Source of the DNA: Terriglobia bacterium
Lineage (GTDB): Bacteria; Acidobacteriota; Terriglobia; Terriglobales; Acidobacteriaceae
NCBI GenBank assembly: GCA_032252755.1
Contig: JAVUPY010000065.1
Location: 1 to 64,000, forward strand
DNA: 64,000 nucleotides
Direction of reading: 5' to 3'
Part shown: piece after piece, positions 17,627 to 26,386 of the stretch
Layout of the letters: each line of letters begins with the position of its first letter
How positions within the stretch are numbered: the stretch's first letter is position 1
Position numbers and translations under genes: made by a program
The notes under the pieces: generated by a model
The model's database searches: none
What the model saw: the letters and a program-made list of their open reading frames with translations, nothing else
Told to the model about the DNA's origin: nothing

Positions 17627-18339
17627 CGGCCCACCACCTCGCCTTTCTTCTCGAGGTTGGGATTCGCCGTGTCCGCCACCAGCCAGCCATCGCGTAGCTG
17701 AATCGTGCGGGATCCGTACGCCGCATTCGCCTCCGAATGCGTCACCTGGACGATGGTCGTGCCCTCAGTGTTCAATTCGCGAAACAATTCCATGATCTCC
17801 TTTGCCTGTGTCGAGTGCAGATTTCCGGTCGGCTCATCCGCCAATAGAAGCGCAGGCTTGTGAATTACCGCACGCGCCACTCCGACCAACTGCTGTTGAC
17901 CACCCGAGAGCTGGCTGGGATAGAGGTCCTTCTTCGCTACAATCTGGAAACGGTCCAGGACATCGGCAACCATGCTCTGCCGCCGGTCACGCGGGATATC
18001 CTTGTACGAGAGAGGCAGGTCGATGTTTTCCTGCACCGTCAAATCGTCCAGCAGGTGATAACTCTGAAACACCATTCCCATGCGCCTCTTCGCAAGTTCC
18101 GCGCGCTGCCTGCGTTTCAATTCGTGAACCGGTTGTTCTCCAAACCAGTACTCCCCGACCCACTCGTCATCGAGCAGCGCAAGAACATTAAGCAGCGACG
18201 ACTTCCCTGCTCCAGAGGGCCCCATGATGGTCAGAAATTCGCCGGGTTTGATCTCGAGATTGACTTTTCGCAAAACCCAGGTCTGGCCGGCCGCGGTTTT
18301 GTACGAACGATCGAGGTTTTTTAGCTGAATGCTTTCCAT
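17623..18339 (-). CDS. ABC transporter ATP-binding protein (MacB/LolD type)
   Basis: A 238-residue ATPase with Walker A GPSGAGKSS, signature LSGGQQQLVGVARA, Walker B ALLLADEPT and the switch histidine in VQVTHSE. The signature has Leu where Arg is usual after LSGGQQQ. It powers a MacB-type permease, most likely the ADOP protein encoded just upstream. It is the second of two different ATPases in the unit, one on each side of the permease gene. Its stop overlaps the TolC gene start. Confidence 0.9.
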   Translation of the reverse strand: MESIQLKNLDRSYKTAAGQTWVLRKVNLEIKPGEFLTIMGPSGAGKSSLLNVLALLDDEWVGEYWFGEQPVHELKRRQRAELAKRRMGMVFQSYHLLDDLTVQENIDLPLSYKDIPRDRRQSMVADVLDRFQIVAKKDLYPSQLSGGQQQLVGVARAVIHKPALLLADEPTGNLHSTQAKEIMELFRELNTEGTTIVQVTHSEANAAYGSRTIQLRDGWLVADTANPNLEKKGEVVGR

Positions 18340-18382
18340 GGTGCCCCACCCATTTACAACCGTATTCAGTGTTCCAATCTAC

Positions 18383-20821
18383 TTATTCTTCTCTGAGAGT
18401 TCTCATCGGATCGAGTTGTGCCGCACGTCTCGCCGGGAGATAGCTTGCAAGCAACACTGTCGCCGCAAGCAACACCGATGTCCCGGCCAGCGTGACAGGA
18501 TTGAATAGGCTGACTTCGTAGAGCAGACTCGACAATGCTCGCCCGGCAAGGAAAACCCCGAGCAGGCCCAGCACGAGTCCTGCCATAGCAAGTCGAACCC
18601 CCTGGCGCAAAATCAATCGCAGGACATCATTACGCTGCGCTCCCAACGCCATTCGTACCCCGATCTCACGGACACGCAGCTTCACACCATAATTGATGAC
18701 GCCATAGAGCCCGAGCGTGGAGAGCAGGAGCGAGAGTCCAGCAAAAATCGAAAGGAGCACGACGAGGAAACGGCGCCCTACGAGCGACTCGTCCACCCGC
18801 TCTTGCATTGTCTTGAGGTCATAGATTGGTTGATTGGGATCGACAGCACGAACCGCGTTCCGAATGAGCGATCCTGCCGAAGACGGATCGGACATTGAGG
18901 TTCGCACCGCGATGGAAGCACTGTCGTTTGGAAACTGCGCAAGTGCGAGATAGTACATGCCTTCGCTACCGTCTGCTTCCAACGACGAATGGCGCGCGTG
19001 GGCGACGATGCCGACGATTTCAATCTTCGGATACTTCTTTCCGAGGCTGATGTATTGGCCAATGGGGTCCTGGTTAGGCCAGTACTGTTGAGCGAGTACA
19101 TCGTCCACGATTGCCACCGGTTGCGTCTTCTCGCGGTCGGCAATGCTGAACGTGCGTCCGCGCAATACAGGGATCCTCAGCGTGGCAAAGTAGTCCGGAG
19201 AAATCTCGCGGATGTACCCATGCGGTCCGGGATCATTTGGCGCCTGCGGGCGTCCCACAATCCCAAATGAAGCAGAACCGCACATGTCCACGAAAGGCAC
19301 GCAGTCCGCAATCGCCACGTCGGAAACACCAGGTTGCGCTCGAAGCTGATCCTCAAGTGCGGCGTAAAACGCAGCCTGTTGCTGGTCATCTTTATATTTG
19401 GAATCCGGCAGAGAAACGACGGCCGACATCACTCTGCGTGGATCGAACCCGGTTTGGACCTGCTCCAACTGGTGAAGACTTCGCACCAGCAGGCCTGCAC
19501 CCATCAACAGAACCATCGCCACCGCGATTTCGCCAATGACTAGAGCCGAACGCAAACGTTGCCGCGCTTTGCTCATGCTTTCGGATCGGCCGCTCTCCTG
19601 CAAGCTCTGGAACCAGCGCGCATGCGTCAGGTGCCATGCCGGAGCAATCCCGCACAGAATCGCGCAGATCACACCCGCGACCGTAACGAAAAGCAATACA
19701 GGCATATCCAGTCGTACCGACAGGTTCGATGACAGACTAGCCGGTGCAGCAGCTAACAGGAGGGGGATCGAAATGTTCGCGATGAGGACTCCAAGTAGTG
19801 CGCCAGCTCCAGCAAGAACCACACTTTCTACGAATGCCTGCTGGAGCAATCGCATGCGGCCCGCTCCTAATGCGATCTGGATTGAGACTTCTCGCTGGCG
19901 AGCGGACGCGCGCGCCAGTTGCAGGCCTGCGATATTGGCACACGCAATCAGCAGAACAAGCGCGACAGCGCCGATCAATATCGCAAGCGGCCGACGGAGG
20001 CTGCCGCTGATGAATTCGATCAACGGCATCGAGAACATTCCCCATCCCGACGCCTTACCGAAACTCTTGGCTCCTTCGGACGCAACCACCTGCGACGCTT
20101 TCACGTTCAGGTACGAATTCACCTGCTCGACGGTTACGCCCTGCCGCATGCGGCCAACCGCGAAGAGGTTCTCGTTATAGCGATAATTCGCGTCGTGGAA
20201 ACGCTCGGGCTTCAGTCCGAGTGGAGCCCACATCTCCGCCGTATTGGGCCAATTGAAATCCGGCCGCATCACACCGACCACTTCGTACGGCTGCTCGTCA
20301 AACATCAGTTTGCGTCCAACAATGTTCGGATCTCCGCCGAACCGCCCTTTCCATGCAGCGTACGAGAGCACGACCTCGTGATTGGCCCCGGGAACATCTT
20401 CCTCGGGACGGAACGACCGCCCGAGCAGTGGGCGCGCCTCGAACACGTCGAACCATCGATATGTAACCCTCGCCGCATTGATCTTCGTTGGCGTGGTGCC
20501 GCTGGGGGTGTAGTTAAAGCTGCCGGGCTGCATTGCTGCGACGGCACTGAACAGATTCCCCGCATCCATGGCGTCTCCCACATCTGGCGCCGACATGGAG
20601 ATGTTCGCTAAATCTCCCATCGCATACTTCGCCCGCAGAGCCACAACGCGATCCGGATGAGGAACGCCACTGGGATTGAGAAGAACGGCATTTGTAACGC
20701 TGAATACGGCTATGTTCGCGCCAATACCAAGCGCAAGCGTCAGCACCGCCGTAATAGTGAACGCAGGGGTTTTGCCAAATTGCCTCAGAGAATACCTAAA
20801 AGTTTGTGCCAGGTTTTTCAT
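18383..20821 (-). CDS. ADOP-type ABC permease (fused tandem MacB/FtsX modules)
   Basis: About 812 residues starting at MKNLAQTFRYSLRQF; the start at 20821 has AGAGGGG nearby, whereas an in-frame extension to 20932 does not look like protein. Two MacB periplasmic core + FtsX modules are joined in one chain. The first has an N-terminal helix, a periplasmic domain and helices around GAVALVLLIACANIAGLQLA. The second ends with GLYGVINYGVKLRVREIGVRMALGA and the final ARRAAQLDPMRTLREE. This is the acidobacterial duplicated orphan permease layout. Here it is not orphan: ATPase genes flank it, with adaptor and TolC genes in the same unit. Confidence 0.9.
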   Translation of the reverse strand: MKNLAQTFRYSLRQFGKTPAFTITAVLTLALGIGANIAVFSVTNAVLLNPSGVPHPDRVVALRAKYAMGDLANISMSAPDVGDAMDAGNLFSAVAAMQPGSFNYTPSGTTPTKINAARVTYRWFDVFEARPLLGRSFRPEEDVPGANHEVVLSYAAWKGRFGGDPNIVGRKLMFDEQPYEVVGVMRPDFNWPNTAEMWAPLGLKPERFHDANYRYNENLFAVGRMRQGVTVEQVNSYLNVKASQVVASEGAKSFGKASGWGMFSMPLIEFISGSLRRPLAILIGAVALVLLIACANIAGLQLARASARQREVSIQIALGAGRMRLLQQAFVESVVLAGAGALLGVLIANISIPLLLAAAPASLSSNLSVRLDMPVLLFVTVAGVICAILCGIAPAWHLTHARWFQSLQESGRSESMSKARQRLRSALVIGEIAVAMVLLMGAGLLVRSLHQLEQVQTGFDPRRVMSAVVSLPDSKYKDDQQQAAFYAALEDQLRAQPGVSDVAIADCVPFVDMCGSASFGIVGRPQAPNDPGPHGYIREISPDYFATLRIPVLRGRTFSIADREKTQPVAIVDDVLAQQYWPNQDPIGQYISLGKKYPKIEIVGIVAHARHSSLEADGSEGMYYLALAQFPNDSASIAVRTSMSDPSSAGSLIRNAVRAVDPNQPIYDLKTMQERVDESLVGRRFLVVLLSIFAGLSLLLSTLGLYGVINYGVKLRVREIGVRMALGAQRNDVLRLILRQGVRLAMAGLVLGLLGVFLAGRALSSLLYEVSLFNPVTLAGTSVLLAATVLLASYLPARRAAQLDPMRTLREE

Positions 20822-20949
20822 CTCAACGCCCCTCTGAGCCCATTTTGAGAAAACAAGCTCCGTCCGATTGCGCGAATGCGCTCTGTGGCCCTGGATCAGT
20901 TTTTCAGCAGGTCGCCGTCTACTCGATTGCAACCAGTCACGTACGGGGA

Positions 20950-21675
20950 TTACGCACCCGTTTCCTGCATCAGCTTCTTCAGTTCTTCTTCGGCAACGAC
21001 TTTACCGTCGAACAGGTGGATTTCTCTTTGCGCATGTTTGGCGAATCTCGGATCGTGGGTAACCATGCAAATAGTCGCGCCGTCAGAATGCAGTTTCTGG
21101 AGCAACTCCATGACCGCTTCGCCGTTGCGCGAATCAAGGTTTCCGGTAGGCTCGTCTGCAAGCAGGATAGAAGGATGGCCGGCAAGCGCGCGTGCAACCG
21201 CGACGCGCTGTTGCTGACCGCCTGAAAGCTGCGAGGGATAATGACGCACGCGGTGGACCATTCCAACGCGCTCCAGGGATTCCGTAACGCGTGCCTTTCG
21301 ATCGCTCGCGCTCATCTTCTGCCGGTACGTCAGCGGAAGTTCCACGTTCTCGTACACGGTCAGGTCGCCGATCAGGTTAAAACTCTGGAAAATGAAGCCG
21401 ATCTCCTGGTTGCGAATGCGGGAGCGGTCCGCGAAATCGAGGTTCTCTACCGCCTTTCCATTGAGTTGGTACGAACCGCTCGTTGGCGTGTCGAGCAGGC
21501 CGATGATCGACAACAGTGTCGATTTTCCGCAGCCGGAAGGACCCGACATCGCGACGTACTCTCCCTTCGAAACCGAGAGATGGACACCACTCAGTGCGTG
21601 CGTCTCAACCTCATCGGTGTAGAACACCTTCGTGAGATCCTGAATGTGGATCAGCGGAGTTCCAGCATCGTTCAT
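20950..21675 (-). CDS. ABC transporter ATP-binding protein (MacB/LolD type)
   Basis: A 241-residue ATPase with Walker A GPSGCGKST, Q-loop FIFQSFNLIGD, signature LSGGQQQRVAVARA, Walker B ILLADEPTGNLD and switch MVTHDPRF: all canonical. It should pair with the permease encoded immediately downstream. Unlike the partner ATPase at 17623-18339, its signature is perfectly standard, so it may be the principal power stroke subunit. The spacing to the adaptor gene upstream is 24 bases, consistent with one transcript. Confidence 0.92.
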   Translation of the reverse strand: MNDAGTPLIHIQDLTKVFYTDEVETHALSGVHLSVSKGEYVAMSGPSGCGKSTLLSIIGLLDTPTSGSYQLNGKAVENLDFADRSRIRNQEIGFIFQSFNLIGDLTVYENVELPLTYRQKMSASDRKARVTESLERVGMVHRVRHYPSQLSGGQQQRVAVARALAGHPSILLADEPTGNLDSRNGEAVMELLQKLHSDGATICMVTHDPRFAKHAQREIHLFDGKVVAEEELKKLMQETGA

Positions 21676-21699
21676 CAGATTTCCCCTAAATGGATTTCG

Positions 21700-22989
21700 T
21701 TACTCAAGCCGAATTCTGTCGGTGTTGTCGTACCGTGACATGTCGGAAAGGATCACCGTATCGCCTTCCTTCAGGCCTTCCAATATCTCAATCGAGTTGA
21801 CCGAAGCACGCCCTACCTTCACGGGAACGCGCGTTGCGGTATTCCCCGTCGGATCGAGCTTGAATAGGCTGATTGTGCTGTTCTCCTGGCCCATCGCAGG
21901 ACGACCCACGTAAAGAACGTTATCCAGCTTCTCGAGATCGATTGTGCCATCCACCGACAGATCCGGTCGGGCCCCCTTGGGCAAGTCGCCAGTCAGTTTT
22001 ACGTCAACCGTGACCGTTCCGTTCTGCACCGCTGGGTCGACCCTGGTCACAGTTCCCGCGACCACGCCATTGTGGGTATCGATCGAGGCCGGCTCGCCAA
22101 TCTGAACGTCACGCGCCTGCGTCTCCGGAACCTTCAACTCGGCCATCAGGTGATCCGGCTGTACAACCTTCGCAATCATTGCCCCTGGAAGAACATGCTG
22201 CCCCACCTGTACCGGCATGTCGACCAGCACACCATCAATCCCGGCGCGAACATGAAGATCATCGAGTTGTTTCTGCTTGAGATCGGACAACGTTCGCAGT
22301 TGTTCTACTCTCGCCTGCTGAACCATCAACTGCGATTGAATCGACTCCTGGTTGATCTGCAGCTTCTCCCCTTCGAGCTTATGGCGTGTGCTTAGCTCAT
22401 CGGCCTTTCCTGCAGAAGCCTTGTATGCCAACCCGGAAATAACGCCGAGGTGATAAAGCTCCTTGTCGGTCTCGGCCTGACGCTCGGCCTGGTGGTAGTC
22501 GGCACTTACAGTGGCAGCACCTGCCTTCTGCGTCATCAGGTCACTGTCAAGCTTCACCTTCAGTGCAGCGAGTTCGGCTTCTGCAGCCTTGACCTGCAGC
22601 TTCGCGTCGACTGCCGCTTGCTCTACCTGCGGATTGCTCATGTCCAGCAATATGGTGTCTTGTTGAACATGCGTTCCGGGGAGCACGCGGATTCGCGTGA
22701 CCGTCGCCTCAGTTTCAGCCGGAATCTGGCGAGTATCTTCTTGTGTCGGTACCAGTGAGCCGAGTCCGCGAACCTGGCGCAGCATCGAGCCACGCTTCAC
22801 GGTATCAGTCCAAACCGTGCTCCGGTCGACGCTCGGGGCGGCAGGTTTCAAGCGCGAGACACCAATCGAGATGAGCACAATAAAAACGAGAGCTACCACT
22901 CCACCAACAATCTGGCGGCGGCGCTTTTTCTGTTTGAGTTCGGGGCGTGCGATATCCATCGCCAACAGCACTTGCATTTCAGTGACCAC
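21700..22989 (-). CDS. Periplasmic adaptor (membrane-fusion protein, HlyD/MacA-like)
   Basis: A 429-residue adaptor if read from the GTG at 22989; the ATG at 22959 (MDIARPELKQKKRRR) is a likely alternative start and fits a candidate sigma-54 promoter just before it. One membrane helix (IVGGVVALVFIVLISIGV) is followed by lipoyl half-motifs, a long coiled-coil hairpin (about residues 125-235) and beta-barrel parts ending in LKEGDTVILSD. It links the ADOP permease to TolC. It is the first gene of the minus-strand unit. Confidence 0.9.
   Translation of the reverse strand: MVTEMQVLLAMDIARPELKQKKRRRQIVGGVVALVFIVLISIGVSRLKPAAPSVDRSTVWTDTVKRGSMLRQVRGLGSLVPTQEDTRQIPAETEATVTRIRVLPGTHVQQDTILLDMSNPQVEQAAVDAKLQVKAAEAELAALKVKLDSDLMTQKAGAATVSADYHQAERQAETDKELYHLGVISGLAYKASAGKADELSTRHKLEGEKLQINQESIQSQLMVQQARVEQLRTLSDLKQKQLDDLHVRAGIDGVLVDMPVQVGQHVLPGAMIAKVVQPDHLMAELKVPETQARDVQIGEPASIDTHNGVVAGTVTRVDPAVQNGTVTVDVKLTGDLPKGARPDLSVDGTIDLEKLDNVLYVGRPAMGQENSTISLFKLDPTGNTATRVPVKVGRASVNSIEILEGLKEGDTVILSDMSRYDNTDRIRLE
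22974..22988 (-). promoter_or_regulatory. Candidate sigma-54 promoter for the efflux unit
   Basis: On the minus strand TGG-TCACTGAAA-TGC places GG (22987-22986) and GC (22975-22974) exactly ten bases apart, as a -24/-12 element needs. The match to TGGCACG-N4-TTGC is only partial. It would start transcription near 22962, just before the ATG at 22959. Confidence 0.35.
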
Positions 22990-23050
22990 ACGTTAAGGGC
23001 ATTACTACCACGTATTTAGAAAGGATTAGAGGCCTCATCGACGCTCCGCT

Positions 23051-23086
23051 TGTCCCCACACGGACTGAGGTGTCCGAATTCGGACA
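23051..23086. promoter_or_regulatory. Tandem palindromic activator sites (TGTCCG-N4-CGGACA)
   Basis: A perfect 16-bp palindrome TGTCCGAATTCGGACA (23071-23086) is preceded by a 10-of-12 match, TGTCCCCACACGGACT (23051-23066). The centres are 20 bp apart, two helical turns. They lie between the divergent efflux unit and the receiver-phosphatase gene, as expected for upstream activator sites of the NtrC-type regulator at 14260-15669. Confidence 0.65.
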
Positions 23087-23172
23087 GCGGGAATGGCGAT
23101 GTTCCCCTATACGGAAACACTTTTTTCTTTGTTCCCTTAGGCAAAGTTTGCAATTGTCGACGGCTCTTGTGG

Positions 23173-23187
23173 TGGCTCCCGAATTGC
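23173..23187 (+). promoter_or_regulatory. Candidate sigma-54 promoter for the receiver-phosphatase gene
   Basis: TGGCTCCCGAATTGC has TGGC and TTGC with the exact seven-base spacing of a sigma-54 promoter. Predicted start near 23199, about 115-150 bases from the tandem palindromes. The resulting leader before ATG 23203 or 23218 would be very short. Confidence 0.5.
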
Positions 23188-23202
23188 TACTGCACAGATG
23201 CG

Positions 23203-24387
23203 ATGAACGACACTGCTATGAACGAACCGACCGATCCGCCCCGAGCAATAGCAGAAATAAACGACTATCCTGGGAAGATTCTCATCATCGAGGATCAGTC
23301 GGAAGTTCGCCAGGCTATCGCAATGCTGCTTGCGACCGCGCGCTACCAAACGGTTGTGGCACAATCGCCGGAAGAGGCATTGGCTCTAGTGCAGCATGAG
23401 AGCTTTGACCTGATTCTCCTCGACCTCAATTACCGCCGCGATACGACTTCGGGCGCCGAGGGTCTGCAACTCATGTCGCGACTGCGCGAGCGGGGAATTG
23501 ACGTGCCGATCATCGCCATGACCGCTTGGGGCAGCATTGAACTCGCCGTCGCAGCGATGCACGGCGGCGCACATGATTTCCTCCAGAAGCCCTGGGATAA
23601 TTCGCATCTGTTGCGCCTGGTGTCGCAACATCTCGCGCAAGAAAAGGATCGGCGCAGCATTCGTGTGCGCAGGCAAATGGAACTGGATGATGCCATCGCG
23701 GTTCATCGCCGGCTCCTGCCCCGCCAAATGCCGGAGCTTCCTGGGTTCACCATCGCCGCCAACAGCCGCTCCTTCGACCACCTTGGCGGCGATTACTATG
23801 ACGTGCTTAGCATGGGAGATAAGGTTGCGATCTGCATTGGCGACGTGATCGGTAAAGGTCTACCCGCGGCCCTCGTGATGTCGAACTTGCAGGCTGCGGT
23901 GAAGGTGACTGCGGCGCCCTGGGTCCGTCCCGCCGAACTCTGCCAGCGAATCAATGAACTCGCGTTCAGTAACGGTGCCTCGGACAAGTTCATCTCCTTC
24001 TTCTATTCAGTGCTGAACCTCCGTACCAACCGATTGACGTACTGCAATTGCGGACACAATCCGCCGATCTTGCTCCGCGCAGACCAAAGCGTAGAGCGAT
24101 TGGACGAGGGTGGAACTCTCATCGGAATTCGTAAGGACGAACTATTCCAGGAATCAAGCATCCCCTTGGAACCCGGGGATAGGCTGCTCCTGTTCACGGA
24201 TGGATTATCTGAGGTCGAGGACAGGGAAGGTCGTCAGTACGGTGAGGATCAGTTGCTTGGCCACTTCCAGACAGCCAGAGGGAGTTCCGCGGAGGACCTC
24301 TTGAGCAGCATTCTCGAGAGCGTGAACGGCCACTGCGACTCAAAGTTCACCGACGATTCAACCGCGCTTGTGCTCTGCCGTTTGTGA
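23203..24387 (+). CDS. Response regulator with SpoIIE-type PP2C phosphatase output
   Basis: About 394 residues from ATG 23203 (23218 is an alternative; sequence further upstream in frame is not protein-like). An N-terminal receiver carries Asp74 in ILLDLNYRRDTTSG and the Lys of FLQKPWD. A linker follows, then a SpoIIE/RsbU-like phosphatase with GGDYYDV, GDVIGKGLPAALVMS and TDDSTALV metal-binding motifs. Such proteins dephosphorylate STAS-type antagonists in partner-switching cascades. The receiver closely resembles that of the NtrC-type regulator in the opposite unit, so both may answer to the same kinase. Confidence 0.88.
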   Translation: MNDTAMNEPTDPPRAIAEINDYPGKILIIEDQSEVRQAIAMLLATARYQTVVAQSPEEALALVQHESFDLILLDLNYRRDTTSGAEGLQLMSRLRERGIDVPIIAMTAWGSIELAVAAMHGGAHDFLQKPWDNSHLLRLVSQHLAQEKDRRSIRVRRQMELDDAIAVHRRLLPRQMPELPGFTIAANSRSFDHLGGDYYDVLSMGDKVAICIGDVIGKGLPAALVMSNLQAAVKVTAAPWVRPAELCQRINELAFSNGASDKFISFFYSVLNLRTNRLTYCNCGHNPPILLRADQSVERLDEGGTLIGIRKDELFQESSIPLEPGDRLLLFTDGLSEVEDREGRQYGEDQLLGHFQTARGSSAEDLLSSILESVNGHCDSKFTDDSTALVLCRL

Positions 24388-24586
24388 CCGAAACGAAACA
24401 CGCGCAACGCGCGCGCTGTCCCCTTCATGACCCTTTCGACCTCGGAGAGGGTGCCATCGTGGTAATCCCGCCTGTAGTCATGGCCAGTGCTCGCCCGGCG
24501 ACCTTGGTGAACGGCCTGCCCCCATCCCCTGAACCCTGGAAAGGAGATACTGCCAGGAATGTGCCCGACCTAAAATGTCAGGGATC

Positions 24587-26341
24587 TCACTGCAGCACCA
24601 GTTCAACCCGCCGGTTCCGGGCCCGTCCCTCGATCGTGTCATTTGTATCGAGCGGCTGCGACTCGCCGAATCCCGCAGAAGTAAACCGATTCCCCGCGAT
24701 GTGATACTGCGTCGTCAACGCCGTCACCACGGCAGCCGCGCGCTTCCGCGAGAGTTCAAGATTGGAGGTATCGCCCCCAATATTGTCCGTGTGCCCGTTG
24801 ACGCTCAATTTCCAGCTCGGATTATCCTTCATCGCCTTGGCGATCTCCGCCAATATCGGTTGGGATTGTGGCCTGATCGTAGCACTCGCAAAATCAAAGT
24901 TAATTCCATACACTTGCGCGTGTCCGGTCTGTTTCAGCGCCTGCTCGATGTGGTTGACCGGTTGGTCTTCGGGGAAATTGATCTTCACGACCTGCGCCCG
25001 GGCCTTGGCAAGCTTCGTACTGAATGCCAGGTTGATTGGGTATTGTGCGTCATCCAGTATCCAGAGATTAAATTCGTCCTGGTCACTCTTGCATACCGTG
25101 TGAATGGCAGGAAGTTCCACCGGCTTGTCGTTCATGATCACGGGAAAACCGACATCATTCGCCTCGGCTTTGCTCAGCGTGCAATTGATCTTCGTCATCA
25201 GCGAGCCAGACAGGTTTTGCGGGTCCAGGCCTCCCCCACTTTGGGGATTCGTCATCTTGTTCAGGAACCCGGTCAGTGCTCCCTGCACGGTGAACACCTT
25301 GTAGCTGAAAGCCGTCTTACCCTTGGTTTTCAGGTCATTGAACACTTCCTTCGAAACCGTCTCCGATGTTGTTCCCGGAAAAGTGAACGGATCCATCTTG
25401 CTGAAGTAAAGATTGACCTCGTGAGCATTCGCCAAGTCCTGCGCAAGCACCTTGCGCCGCGTGTCCGTTCCCTGGAACCCCTTGGCGGTCGACGCCTTCG
25501 CCCCACCAACACCGGTCGAGTTCTTCGGCGGGGCCTCCGAGGAGATTGCAATGACGACTCCGTCTTTGGCGATCTGGTTCACCGTCACGATTGCCTCGTA
25601 ATCTCCCAAGGGAAAGTCGTTGACCGCGCCGACTTCCGTCAACCCAACCTTCAATGGAACCAGCGAACTGTTGCCCGTCACAGGCGATCCCGAATAACTC
25701 TTCCAATGCGGCAACTCCGGTTGCGGCGCCGCGTCACTCGACGATTTTCCGTTCATCGCCGAAGCGGCCATGGCTATAAGAGAAGCGGCCGCACTGGTGT
25801 CCGCTGAAGTGCTCCCACCCGACGAAGAGCTCGGCGAGCCGGCGGAGGACGACGATGCCGATGACGAGTTACCCGACTTCGCCATCTGGTTCTCTAGCGC
25901 GCTGGCATATTTGTCAGCAGGGTTGTTCTCGTACTCGTCTTTGAGACCCTCCACCTTCTGCTTCGCCCGATACGCGATGTACGCGCAGCTCCCCATCCCC
26001 AGCAACCCAATGAACATGAAGAATCCGAGCACGGTCACGATCACCTTCAACATCCCGCTCCCGGACTTCTGCGGAGCAGCAGCAGCGATCGATGCCTGTG
26101 TCGCGGCCGGAGCTGGTGCCGCACCCGCTGCGTAAGTTCCAGCCCCTGAGGCCGCCGCGGCTGCCTGCACCGCCATCCCGCATTTCGCGCAGAATTTCGT
26201 CCCCTCTGCCAATGGACTTCCGCAACCGACGCAGAACTTCTTCTCCGGCTCAGCCGCCGCTACCCACTTCGTTCCGCACGACGAACAAAACGCCTGCCCG
26301 CCGGCCAGCGATGCCCCACAAGCGCTGCACGTTTTCGCCAT
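24587..26341 (-). CDS. Zinc-ribbon / membrane helix / OmpA-domain fusion protein
   Basis: A 584-residue protein. Two N-terminal zinc ribbons (C5-C8-C19-C22 and C37-C40-C51-C54) are followed by an Ala-rich linker and one membrane helix (about 98-124). A Ser/Gly-rich spacer and a unique middle domain come next. An OmpA C-terminal domain (about residues 470-584) has the peptidoglycan-binding NGHTDNIGG and LSRKRA segments. The layout implies cytoplasmic zinc ribbons, an inner membrane anchor and a periplasmic peptidoglycan grip. The function is unknown. It is the last gene of a five- or six-gene minus-strand cluster. Confidence 0.8.
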   Translation of the reverse strand: MAKTCSACGASLAGGQAFCSSCGTKWVAAAEPEKKFCVGCGSPLAEGTKFCAKCGMAVQAAAAASGAGTYAAGAAPAPAATQASIAAAAPQKSGSGMLKVIVTVLGFFMFIGLLGMGSCAYIAYRAKQKVEGLKDEYENNPADKYASALENQMAKSGNSSSASSSSAGSPSSSSGGSTSADTSAAASLIAMAASAMNGKSSSDAAPQPELPHWKSYSGSPVTGNSSLVPLKVGLTEVGAVNDFPLGDYEAIVTVNQIAKDGVVIAISSEAPPKNSTGVGGAKASTAKGFQGTDTRRKVLAQDLANAHEVNLYFSKMDPFTFPGTTSETVSKEVFNDLKTKGKTAFSYKVFTVQGALTGFLNKMTNPQSGGGLDPQNLSGSLMTKINCTLSKAEANDVGFPVIMNDKPVELPAIHTVCKSDQDEFNLWILDDAQYPINLAFSTKLAKARAQVVKINFPEDQPVNHIEQALKQTGHAQVYGINFDFASATIRPQSQPILAEIAKAMKDNPSWKLSVNGHTDNIGGDTSNLELSRKRAAAVVTALTTQYHIAGNRFTSAGFGESQPLDTNDTIEGRARNRRVELVLQ

Positions 26342-26386
26342 ACCCGGTCCTTTCCGCGGAGCCCCCTACTACAACTCACCGCAACG

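Noticed and set aside
23050-23202. In-frame upstream extension of the receiver-phosphatase gene
   Set aside because: The 51 extra residues are rich in Cys, Trp and Pro without receiver similarity and would run across the palindromic sites and the sigma-54 promoter.
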